The notes under the pieces: generated by a model
Databases searched by the model: none
The model's input: only the letters and a program-made list of their open reading frames with translations
What the model was told of the DNA's origin: nothing
Position numbers and translations under genes: made by a program
Source of the DNA: Methylorubrum salsuginis
GTDB lineage: Bacteria; Pseudomonadota; Alphaproteobacteria; Rhizobiales; Beijerinckiaceae
Direction of reading: 5' to 3'
DNA length: 64,000 bases
Assembly: GCF_900114375.1 (NCBI RefSeq)
Contig: NZ_FOSV01000025.1
Location: forward strand, 1 to 64,000
In this document: in pieces, positions 1 through 7,604 of the stretch
How positions within the stretch are numbered: the stretch's first letter is position 1
Layout of the letters: each line of letters starts with the position of its first letter

Positions 1-89
1 GTCACCGTCCCGGATCGAGCCTTCCGGCTACCCATGGCCGCCACCATGCAGTAGCCTCTCAATCGGCTCGGTCCAAAATGCCGGTCAGG

Positions 90-746
90 TCAGTCCGCGG
101 GCACCTCGACCTTGAACTCGTCTCGGACCACGCCCCGGAGATCAATCGGCAGCCCTGGTAGTGGCGTTGCCTGGCCAAGTTGGCGCAGGTACGGCGAAAA
201 GGCCGGCAGGATCGCGCCGATGAAGAGGTACTTTCGCCAGACGCGATAGTACGCCTCGCGCTCCGCCTCATCCTCGATCAGGTTCATGCCCGGGATGCCG
301 AACGGCTCGTAATAGGTCTCAATGCTGTCGACAGCGCGCGCGAGTGACCACGTCCGGGCGCCGACCCACTTCTCGAAATGCCGCTGCTGAAACTGCGCGA
401 AGGTGAGGAGTTCGATGTTGGTGTTGTGGGCGGCGAGGAGCGCGCCCGGCTGGAAGCCCACTTTCGAGATGATGTAACCGCGATGCGCGCCCGCCTCGGC
501 CATCACAGTCCGGAAGCTGAAGACCACGTCCTGTGGGACATTGCTTTTCCAATTCTTGCACTCGCAGAGCGTGACCGTCTTGATCCCGTTGACCGTCTCC
601 GTCGCCAGCACGTCAATTGCGGCCTCGCCGCCCCGGGGCAGGGCGATAGCGGCCTGGCGCACGGCGTCCATCCCACACTCAGCGAGGATCTGGCGCACCG
701 CCTCTTCCAAGGCCTCCCAGGTCGGCGGTTCGCGTTGGGTGATCAC
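90..746 (-). CDS. Mrr-like restriction endonuclease (PD-(D/E)xK fold)
   Basis: A protein of about 218 residues with a Mrr/type IV restriction nuclease-like core. From the chosen start the order is D45 in AAIDVLA, then E62-x-K64 in CECKNW, the classic D...ExK active-site spacing. A helix and the GYIIS strand follow, typical of Mrr_cat domains that cut modified or foreign DNA. I chose the GTG at 746 because GAGGAAGG lies about 10 bases upstream. An ATG at 842 in the same frame would add 32 residues of low quality. No separate DNA-recognition domain is obvious; the C-terminal 100 residues are unassigned. It is transcribed divergently from the two-gene unit at 888-2131, with only about 140 bp between them. 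Restriction of foreign DNA is inferred from the fold; substrate preference is unknown. Confidence 0.72.
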   Translation of the reverse strand: MITQREPPTWEALEEAVRQILAECGMDAVRQAAIALPRGGEAAIDVLATETVNGIKTVTLCECKNWKSNVPQDVVFSFRTVMAEAGAHRGYIISKVGFQPGALLAAHNTNIELLTFAQFQQRHFEKWVGARTWSLARAVDSIETYYEPFGIPGMNLIEDEAEREAYYRVWRKYLFIGAILPAFSPYLRQLGQATPLPGLPIDLRGVVRDEFKVEVPAD

Positions 747-887
747 GGGGTCATGGCCTTCCTCGGGGCAAGCCCACGGTGATGCTGAATGGATAGTGTG
801 GCCGACACCTGCGGTCCACCGAACATCTAGGCTGTACGACACCCGAACGCTACAAGGGTCATCCCGGCAACCCGAGATTGACCGCGC

Positions 888-1346
888 TTGGCCGAGATCG
901 ACCCTATTGTTGAACCGCTCCTGACTGGGCTGCTGAACAGCCCGATGGCGGACTATGGCCGCGCGGCCACGGTGCGGCTTGAGGAGAACGAAGGATTCCG
1001 CGACGAGGGCTTCGACCTTCGCGCAGGCAGGCGGGCTGCGCAGCGCCAGCGTCGCCGGATGCGCGCTGAGCGGCAGATCAAGGCAATCGACGCCGTCGTC
1101 CAGAACGCGCTGACCCGCGAGCTCGCGCTTACCGATCGCCTTCAGGGTCTAGCCGAACGGCTCAAGATTCGCTCAATCGGTGTCCTTCCGGCCGGCACCG
1201 GCGAGGCGACGGCCGAAGCGGTTTCCAGCCCGGGCCCGATCGATGAGCTCCTCAATTCTGCGCGCGCTACGGCAATCAAGACCTTCCTGGAGGTTTGGGC
1301 CGACGCCGTCCGCGAGACGCGCCAGCGGCTGGAGCATGAGCTCTAA
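888..1346 (+). CDS. Hypothetical basic helical protein, first gene of a coupled pair
   Basis: A 152-residue protein with no family I recognise. The middle (about residues 45-100) is rich in Arg, Gln, Ala and Leu and looks helical, with a cluster of arginines at 50-62 suggesting nucleic-acid contact or an assembly helix. Translation from TTG at 888 gives the longest frame; an ATG at 945 is an alternative start. The stop codon overlaps the ATG of the next gene (TAATG at 1344-1348), so the two are almost certainly translationally coupled and work together. The neighbouring Mrr-like nuclease on the other strand suggests a DNA-defence context, but nothing in this protein itself shows a function. 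Confidence 0.6.
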   Translation: MAEIDPIVEPLLTGLLNSPMADYGRAATVRLEENEGFRDEGFDLRAGRRAAQRQRRRMRAERQIKAIDAVVQNALTRELALTDRLQGLAERLKIRSIGVLPAGTGEATAEAVSSPGPIDELLNSARATAIKTFLEVWADAVRETRQRLEHEL

Positions 1347-2131
1347 TGGCCAAGCCCAGTGCCGCCACCCTAGCGAAAACTGCGGCCGAGAAGGCGGCGA
1401 TGGAAGCTAGGATCAGCAAGGCCGCGGCCGACCTGGCGGTCGCCGCGCCGAGCCTCGCCTCAACGAAGGGTAAGACCTACGAGACCTGGGTCATGTTCGA
1501 AATTGCCGCACGGCTCGCGATCAGCCACAAGGTCAAGGCCCGCAATAGCGCGGGCAAGTCGACCACCACCTTCCGGGTGCGCGGCGGGCCCGGGCACATC
1601 AAGTCGGCGAGCGAGCCCCCCGGCAAACTACCCTGCCACTTCGAGCTCGGGTCGCCCCAGGCGAGAGAGCCGCTCGAACTTCACAACAGCGTCGAGCACG
1701 TCGGCCTCAGCGACGAGACGCACGAGTTCGACGTGTCGGCGATCTCGAAGCGGTACACCTCGGGCCTAAGGAAGTCTGCAAAGGGGGGACCCTACAAGGG
1801 CCCGTGTGCCCTCGGCCTGGAATTGAAGGCTTATGACGATGCGACTACGCTGGACAAGGCGATCGCGCGCGCCTTGCTAGGCACCGTCGTCGACCTCCAC
1901 CCCGGCGCGGTCGTCAAGAGCGTGAAGATCGAATTCCGCGCCAAGGCTTCCGACACCTATGTCGAACGCTTCGGCTATCCGCGCGCGGCGCTCCTGACGA
2001 CGGCTTGGATCACGCCCGAGACGCGGAAATTCCTTGAAGCCTACGGGATCGGCTCCCACCCCAATGTCGCTCCAGGGCACAACGAAGGCGATCTCGACGC
2101 ACTGGCGTCCATGATCAGGCCTTGGCTCTGA
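1346..2131 (+). CDS. Putative PD-(D/E)xK-like nuclease, function unassigned
   Basis: A 261-residue protein. After a basic alanine-rich N terminus (1-40) comes a helix with KTYETWVMFEIA at 43-54, whose glutamates resemble the first helix of restriction-nuclease folds. Residues 127-131 (EFDVS) and 159-161 (E-L-K in LGLELKAYD) match the D...(D/E)xK spacing of PD-(D/E)xK enzymes. The C terminus (180-261) contains strands and VERFGYPRA-type text with no known match. I read this as a possible restriction-like nuclease; the fold is an inference from motif order only. It overlaps the preceding gene by one base and sits beside a Mrr-like nuclease, so the three genes may form a small defence locus. Confidence 0.55.
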   Translation: MAKPSAATLAKTAAEKAAMEARISKAAADLAVAAPSLASTKGKTYETWVMFEIAARLAISHKVKARNSAGKSTTTFRVRGGPGHIKSASEPPGKLPCHFELGSPQAREPLELHNSVEHVGLSDETHEFDVSAISKRYTSGLRKSAKGGPYKGPCALGLELKAYDDATTLDKAIARALLGTVVDLHPGAVVKSVKIEFRAKASDTYVERFGYPRAALLTTAWITPETRKFLEAYGIGSHPNVAPGHNEGDLDALASMIRPWL

Positions 2132-2977
2132 CGTCTACCTGCGCGCGGCCGCCGGGGGTGGAGCCTACTATGGCAGCGATCTTCTTACCCGACCAATGCT
2201 CGTCCACCCGTGCCCACGCTTGCCGATTGTTCGTCACATTGGCTCGGCCGGAACTCGCCTGTCGGGCTGGCAGAGCTTGGATTAGGGAAGTAACGAACAA
2301 GGGTCCTGGAGTGGCGTCATTAGAACAACGCTGCGCTTCGCGCGCGTGGCCGCCACATGGAGATTGGAACGGGCGAAGCGCTCGCGGTCGCCGCCTCTCG
2401 CTGACAGGTAGCGCTGGTAGACACCCTCGAAGACGATGACTCGTCGAACTCCTTTCCCTTGGACTTGTGGATCGTCCTCACCGTCACCCCGTGATGCGGG
2501 CGGGTCGTGGCGGCGAACTGATCCTCAACAACTGCGGCCGCCAGGTGTTCACGGGCGTCGCGATATGCACCGTTTGCGCGCCAGGCCTCGGCGAGTTGTC
2601 TCTCGATCTGGGCACCGCGCTGAAGCAGACGCAGATGACGCGCCTCACGAGCGACATGCTGCAGCTCTTCACGCGGGCTGTCCGCAAGGGCAGCGCGGAC
2701 CAGGCGCCAGTCCGACATCGGATCGCCTGTGAGCACGATTTGCCGAACATTGCCGACGAGATCGCGGACGTCCATCGGAATGCCTCGGGCTCCATAGCCT
2801 GCATCGCCGCGCTGCCGGACTTGGCCGGCCGCCCGTCTCAGGCGTCCCGCCTTAGTCAGTGCTGTCGATCCAGCGGCCTCGGTGCGGCCCACCTCAAAGG
2901 AGGCTAGGTCGCGAACCCATAATGGCCGGCACGGCTGAGGTGCGGCGGCGTTAGCCCTCTGAGCAGGAGGGACCTGG

Positions 2978-3735
2978 ATGGCGCGTTTTGACCTGACGGA
3001 TGCGGAGTGGGCGGTGATCGAGCCGCTGTTGCCGACGGATGTGCGCGGCAAGGAGCGCGTGGATGACCGGCGGGTGCTCAACGGCATCTTCTGGCGGCTG
3101 CGCACGGGTGCACCCTGGGCCGACATCCCGACGCGCTACGGCCCGCATACGACCTGCGGCAACCGTTTTCGGCGCTGGCGCAAGCGTGGCATCTGGGATC
3201 GACTTCTGGACGCCGTGTCAAAGGCTTACGAGGGCGACCTGCAGATGATCGACGCCACCAGCGTGCGGGTGCACCAGCACGCCGCCTGCGCCCAAAAAAA
3301 GACGGCCGATCCGGTGGCATGGGTCGTTCGCGCGGCGGCCTGACGAGCAAGATCCACGCGCTGGTGGATGCCGAGGGCCGTCCCGTGGCCCTCAAGATCA
3401 CCGAGGGCCAAGCGCATGACGGACGCTCAGCGGTCGACATGCTGGGCGGGCTGGGTGCAGGTCAGATCCTGCTGGGTGACCGAGCCTACGACAGCGACGC
3501 GCTCCGCACTCGGATGGCGGAGCAGGGCGCGTGGGCGAATGTGAAGCCGATGCCCAACCGCAAGCAGGTGCTGGCGTTCAGCCCCTTCCTGTACAAGTAC
3601 CGCAATCTGGTCGAGCGCTTCTTCAGCAAGATCAAGCACTTCCGAGCCGTCGCTACACGCTACGACAAGGACCCCGACAACTTCCTCGCCAGCGTCAAAC
3701 TCGCAGCCCTGCGTGTCTGGCTGCGAGCTTTATGA
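2978..3735 (+). CDS. IS5-family transposase, two frames joined by -1 frameshift
   Basis: The first frame (2978-3343) starts DLTDAEWAVIEPLLP-like, the DUF4096 N-terminal domain of IS5 transposases. It contains the first catalytic Asp in MIDATSVRVHQH. The second frame (3319-3735, one base back) supplies LLGDRAYDSD, with the second Asp, and VERFFSKIKHFR, with the catalytic Glu: a complete DDE set. An A7 run at 3294-3300 lies before the overlap and fits the programmed -1 slippage used in this IS group to make the full-length enzyme (about 250 residues). No damage is visible in either frame, so the element may be active. Confidence 0.85.
3294..3300 (+). other. A7 slippery site for transposase frameshift
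   Basis: Seven consecutive A residues sit inside orfA shortly before the orfB overlap. The frame relation of the two orfs requires a -1 shift, which such a homopolymer supports. Slippage itself is inferred. Confidence 0.6.
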
Positions 3736-4245
3736 GTCCGCGACCTAGAGCTTCGAGCACCAAGGCGGCCAGCTGATGGGGGTCGTTGTGCGGCTCGAGT
3801 AGGAGCGCGATCAAAGCCGATGCCAAAATTGGCCCCTCAGCGGCGACCAGGATCTCGGCCGGGTAGGCGGGCAGTCCGTGGTCAGAGCCAAGCATGTAGT
3901 CGAAGGCGGTGATCGCAAGGGCGTTGGTGGGGACAAGGATCGCGACGGACCACTCCGGCGAACGGCGATAACGGTTCACAGCCTGCAGCATAGCCTGCTT
4001 CAACGGCCGCAGGCTCTGTCTACGGTAACGGTTAATGGTAACGCCGGAATAGGGCTCAGGCCGGAAAGCGCCATCCAGAATGGCGTCGGCGAACCGGATG
4101 ATGTCTGTCCCCGCGCTACGGTTGTTCTCGCCGCCAAAATCGAACGGCTCCGGCTGGAACGCAGCGAGGAAATCATCAAACCGACGGGGGTCGGCGCCCT
4201 TGAAGTCGTAGATGCGCTGCTTCGGATCCCCTGAACTAGCTCCGC

Positions 4246-4626
4246 CTTTGCGAGCCTAGCAGGTCTTGCGGCCCCAGGCCGCTAAAGGTTCGCGCCCGCG
4301 AGCGGACCTTTCGAACGTCGCCAATGGGTCACGAGGAGCCCATCGCCTGAGCTGTGCCGAACGCCCGCCTACTTCTTTGCCAAGCTCTGAGGGCGGGCCA
4401 CGATTGGCAAGAAGGCGCAGCAATCAACAACTAGCCTCGCGATTTTCCGCTTCGGATCAAGATTTGGTCCATGCCGATTTGATGATTCGTCTCAAGCGGT
4501 TCCGCGCTTCTGGGATTTTGGACCGTGCTCATACCTATGCGGTAGGGGCTTCGCCAACTGACCTCGCGGTGTAATCGCACCCAACCACTGCCGATGAACG
4601 CTCATCGGCGGTGGCTGTGCTATCTG
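4246..4626. other. Intergenic, no gene recognised
   Basis: About 380 bases between the helicase remnant and the XseB-like gene. A 102-codon open frame on the plus strand (4266-4574) has no recognisable domain, no ribosome-binding site and a residue mix typical of chance frames. I see no RNA gene or repeat. Confidence 0.5.
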
Positions 4627-4812
4627 TTACGCGCTGCGGCGGCGCAGCTCGGAGATCCGCGCGTTGAGTACGGCGCGTAGATCCTGCACCTCGGCATAGG
4701 CGGCTTCCGCCTTCTCGAAGGCGGCCAGCCCATCGCGGCGGATCTCCTGGGTCAGCGCCTCGATGCGCTTGACCGCTGCCAGGAAGCTCGGGGTGTCGGG
4801 GGAGTGGGTCAT
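4627..4812 (-). CDS. XseB-like small protein (candidate ExoVII small subunit)
   Basis: A 61-residue, highly charged helical protein. The pattern FLAAVKRIEALTQEI, then a Gly-Leu turn, then a second helix with FEKAEAAYAEVQDL and ending SELRRR, matches the helix-turn-helix hairpin layout of exodeoxyribonuclease VII small subunits (usually 60-85 residues). GAGGA sits 10 bases before the ATG. It begins 23 bp after the XseA-like gene ends, on the same strand, which is the partner relationship expected for an ExoVII pair. By itself the sequence is too short and divergent to be certain; the call rests mainly on the XseA-like neighbour. Confidence 0.5.
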   Translation of the reverse strand: MTHSPDTPSFLAAVKRIEALTQEIRRDGLAAFEKAEAAYAEVQDLRAVLNARISELRRRSA

Positions 4813-4835
4813 GGTATCGGCGTCCTCGTTCGATG

Positions 4836-6257
4836 TCAGTGGGCGGTGAAAGAGAAAGGTTCGACCCGGACCGGTACGGCGCCGTCCGGGAACTGCAGCA
4901 GCAGCGGCAGGCCCGCTGAGAGATCCTGGGCGCTGGTGACGATGCAGCCCGTATCGGTCGCGATCACCAGCACCAGGGCTGCGCTCAGGGCTGCGTCGTC
5001 CTCGGTGTCACCGAGAGGATCCACCTCGACGGGATCAGCATCCGGTTCTTTCCGCGTGATCCCGCCGACTGCCGCGCTCAATCCCAGCAGTAGGCTCTGC
5101 TCGACGGCCCGATCGAGCTGTCGCAGTCGTGCTTCGGCCGCGGTGACGAGATCTTGCAGCGCCATGTCGAAGGCGGTCGTGGCTCGTGCCAGGGCGATGC
5201 GGCTGGCCGCCCCGAGATCCTCCTCGATCGCAGCCTCAAAAGCGGCGAGCGCGCGCTCGGCCCGGAGCCCGGTGCGCTCGACGAGGTGGCGCACCAGCAT
5301 CGCCGCCGCCGTCGGAGTCGGCTCGGAGCGCGCCGCCACTGCATCGAGGGCGGTGCGCGGCGTGCCGGCATGGCCGAGGCCGACGATCAGGTTCGGCACC
5401 CGATCTGCTGTCGCGGCATGCGCGATCGCGTAGCTGTTGAGCGGACGGAATGCTTCGATCGGCCCACCGCCGCGGCAGACCAAGGTCGCCGACAGTCCAT
5501 ACTCGGCATGCAGGCTCCTGACGCGGGTAAACGCTTCGACCAACGTGCGCTCGGCCCCGGCTCCCTCGAAGTTGGCCCACACCCGGTGGAGGCGGAGGAG
5601 ACCTGCCGCTTCGAGCGACTGCAGCACGTGCTCGACGTCGCGCCGCGCCTCGCCATGCTCTGAGACGACGAGCGCAACATGATAGAGATCCTCCGGCTCG
5701 ACCCAGTTGTCCGGCCCGAAGCGGCCCCCCTCGAGCCTCAGCCGCTGCAGCGTGCACTCGCGCTCAATGTCTGCTTCGAGCGGGATCTGCCCGAGCGAGA
5801 GCAGGGCCATGAGCTTGGCTTGGACGCCGGCTCCGCGGCCGAACCGCTGACGCAGGCCGGTGCGTAACTGAACCGCGATGGTACGGTTGACGAGGTCGGC
5901 CGGATCGAAGTCAACGCCATGCTCCGCTCGGATTAAGACGAGCTCGGGGGCATCGAGACGGACCTTCAGGCGCGGTGGATCGTAGCTCAGGCTCGCCTGC
6001 GCTTCGCCCAGCAAGAGGAGATAGCTGTCGGGACCGGCGGCCTCGACCGTGAGGACGCAGGCCCGCACGCTGTGTTCGCCGCGCAGCCGCTGGCGCAGCC
6101 AGCCGATCACGTCGCGCAGTTCGTGCACGTCGGCGGAGAGTGAGTCGGGTTCGAGCGCGCTGCCGCGGTCGTGACGGGCGCGCGGTGGCGCGTCGCCGCC
6201 GGAATGAGGCTGGTGTGGCGGCGTGTCCCTCCAGGCGGGGAATCGGTGATGTCGCAT
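4836..6257 (-). CDS. Divergent exodeoxyribonuclease VII large subunit (XseA-like)
   Basis: A 473-residue protein laid out like XseA. An N-terminal OB-like beta region (about 45-110) is followed by a segment equivalent to the LP..P..I.VVTS block (about 185-235). The nuclease core has RGGG at 262-265, GLGH at 293-296, an Asp in TALDAVAA and TPTAAA near 314-319; these correspond to the RGGGS...GxGHExD...TPTAAAE signature. A long helical coiled-coil tail runs at about 325-390, then a beta C-terminal domain. ExoVII degrades single-stranded DNA from both ends. Here GHE is GHA, so the acidic residue after the His is missing and activity is uncertain. It lies between another XseA-like gene and an XseB-like gene, downstream of relaxase genes, suggesting a role in processing ssDNA during transfer (inference). 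The first 35 residues may be an over-extended start. Confidence 0.72.
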   Translation of the reverse strand: MRHHRFPAWRDTPPHQPHSGGDAPPRARHDRGSALEPDSLSADVHELRDVIGWLRQRLRGEHSVRACVLTVEAAGPDSYLLLLGEAQASLSYDPPRLKVRLDAPELVLIRAEHGVDFDPADLVNRTIAVQLRTGLRQRFGRGAGVQAKLMALLSLGQIPLEADIERECTLQRLRLEGGRFGPDNWVEPEDLYHVALVVSEHGEARRDVEHVLQSLEAAGLLRLHRVWANFEGAGAERTLVEAFTRVRSLHAEYGLSATLVCRGGGPIEAFRPLNSYAIAHAATADRVPNLIVGLGHAGTPRTALDAVAARSEPTPTAAAMLVRHLVERTGLRAERALAAFEAAIEEDLGAASRIALARATTAFDMALQDLVTAAEARLRQLDRAVEQSLLLGLSAAVGGITRKEPDADPVEVDPLGDTEDDAALSAALVLVIATDTGCIVTSAQDLSAGLPLLLQFPDGAVPVRVEPFSFTAH

Positions 6258-6345
6258 CGTGTCCGTTCGTGTGTCGTCGTGTGAATGGCGGGGCGAGCGG
6301 CCCGGCGGCCGTCATGCGGTCGCCGGGACTGTGGACGGGAGCGCG

Positions 6346-7266
6346 TCAGTCGAAGAGCGCTGCCCCGTTGACTGGCCGATCTTCGGCCGCCGGTGCCGGT
6401 TCGAGCTCGCGGGCGATCGCCTCGAGGCGGGGCCGGTCGGCCTCACGCAGCTCCCGATGCAGGATCTCGATCAGCAGCGCGGCGAGTTCGGGTGCGGTGT
6501 CGAAGCTGCGGAAGGCGAGCCCGTCGAGCAGCGTCACCGGCCGCGTCCGCCGCGTCAGGATGGGGACCGGGAACTCGCACAGCCGCTGCGCCAGGCCCGG
6601 GTCCGACAGGGACCGGAAGGCGAAGCCCGTGCCCGGTTCGACGATCACTGCGTCGAGCGTGCCCCACTCATATTGATCGAGGGCGGCATCGAGAGCGCGG
6701 TGAAGCGCTGCCACCGAACCCGGCTCCTCGAACGCGAGAGGATGCCGGATCAGCGCGATCATTCCGAGTTCGTGCCAGCGAGCGAGACCGTCCGCGATCG
6801 CGTGCGGCGCGCCATCGTCCGGCTCGATCAGGAATGCCCGGCGGAGCCGGCGCGGCATCGGCAGCTCGTGCTGCCTGTCCCACAGGCCGTTGGCGTCGAG
6901 CGCCTCCCGCACCCGCGCGTCGCGCTCGGCCCAAGCCCTCAGCATCAGGCCGCGATCCAGGCCGATGATCCGCCCGGTCAAGCCGAGCAGCGGATCGACG
7001 GTAAGCGTTAGCAGAACCGTATGATCGCCGACGAGATCTTCCTCGTGCAGCATGATGCCCGAGGCCTGCTCGATCTGGTCCGTGAAGTCAGCGGACATGA
7101 AAGCGGTGAGCCGACCGCTGCGCGTTGGGTCGAGCGCCTGAAGGTCGAACAACCAGCCGTCGTGGTGACGGCGGGGCCGGCTCGCCGTGGCGCGTACCCA
7201 CAAGCCATCGGGCTCGAGCGCGCAGGCGGTCGCGTCCGCATCGGCGGGCAGATCGTGATGTGTCAT
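6346..7266 (-). CDS. Second XseA-like paralogue, shortened and without nuclease signature
   Basis: A 306-residue protein that follows the XseA plan more distantly. It has an N-terminal OB-like region (15-100). The phrase VREALDANGLWDRQHELPMP at 119-138 matches the L..EGLFD..K..LP linker of ExoVII large subunits. A Rossmann-like block follows, in which LDAVIVEPGTG (204-214) aligns with the place of DV.I..RGGGS. The GxGHExD box is replaced by PILTRRTRP, and the coiled-coil tail is absent. It therefore looks like a catalytically dead or structural relative of its neighbour. It is 88 bp upstream of the other XseA-like gene on the same strand. It could instead be a different OB-fold protein; the paralogy is an inference from motif order. 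Confidence 0.52.
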   Translation of the reverse strand: MTHHDLPADADATACALEPDGLWVRATASRPRRHHDGWLFDLQALDPTRSGRLTAFMSADFTDQIEQASGIMLHEEDLVGDHTVLLTLTVDPLLGLTGRIIGLDRGLMLRAWAERDARVREALDANGLWDRQHELPMPRRLRRAFLIEPDDGAPHAIADGLARWHELGMIALIRHPLAFEEPGSVAALHRALDAALDQYEWGTLDAVIVEPGTGFAFRSLSDPGLAQRLCEFPVPILTRRTRPVTLLDGLAFRSFDTAPELAALLIEILHRELREADRPRLEAIARELEPAPAAEDRPVNGAALFD

Positions 7267-7604
7267 TTCAAGGGTCCGTAATCAGAGAGGAGGTCGAAGA
7301 CGCCTCGCCGATGCGAAGCGGACGCTGTCTCAGCGCCGCCCTGCCTCACCCGTCCTTTCCGGGATTTTCAGCGAAGGTGCCTTCGCCCTTTCCCCTCTCG
7401 ATCCCTATTCTCTCAGCACCCAGCAACGGCCTGGGTGCGCAGGTCTTTCTCCGTCTTCCGTGATATCCAACGCAGGCGCGCGCGTGCTGTGAGGGGCCTG
7501 TGTCCAAGGCATCGCGGCGCCGAGCGACGCAGGCTGTTGCGTTCCGCCTCGAGCTGGCCCAGCCTTCGGGGGCAGCGCGTCCACAATCTCCCTGAGCGCC
7601 GATC
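7267..7604. other. Intergenic between relaxase and XseA-like genes
   Basis: 338 bases, pyrimidine-rich on the plus strand around 7370-7420. No open frame with family resemblance, no hairpin followed by a T run, and no tandem repeats that I can see. It may hold the promoter of the XseA-like operon. Confidence 0.4.

Larger units (their letters stand above)
2908..3744 (+). mobile_element. IS5-family insertion sequence with CTAG duplications
   Basis: An 837-bp element. Its ends read GTCGCGAACCCATAA on the left and, reverse-complemented, GTCGCGGACTCATAA on the right, so 13 of 15 bases match. Both ends are directly flanked by CTAG (2904-2907 and 3745-3748), interpretable as a 4-bp target duplication at a palindromic CTAG site. 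It carries a two-frame IS5-type transposase and sits inside the helicase remnant. The intact ends, clean duplication and intact transposase frames suggest a fairly recent insertion. Confidence 0.88.
2284..4245 (-). pseudogene. UvrD/Rep-family DNA helicase, broken by an IS and frameshifted
   Basis: Reading leftward from 4245, the frame gives GDPKQRIYDFKG, then a FGGENNRSAGTDI segment, then VAILVPTNAL: the post-motif-III region and second helicase domain of UvrD-like enzymes. The insertion element at 2908-3744 interrupts it. On the far side the same protein resumes with VTVRTIHKSKGKEFDE (motif V). One base is missing near 2443, and the shifted frame then gives FEGVYQRYL and VAATRAKRSVVLMTP (motif VI) before a stop near 2284. 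The N-terminal ATPase half, with Walker A, is absent: an in-frame stop and unrelated sequence lie just right of 4245. This is a dead helicase remnant with 5' truncation, one IS insertion and one frameshift. Confidence 0.8.

Noticed and set aside
4266..4574. 102-residue plus frame between helicase remnant and XseB-like gene
   Set aside because: No ribosome-binding site, no domain, composition of a chance frame.
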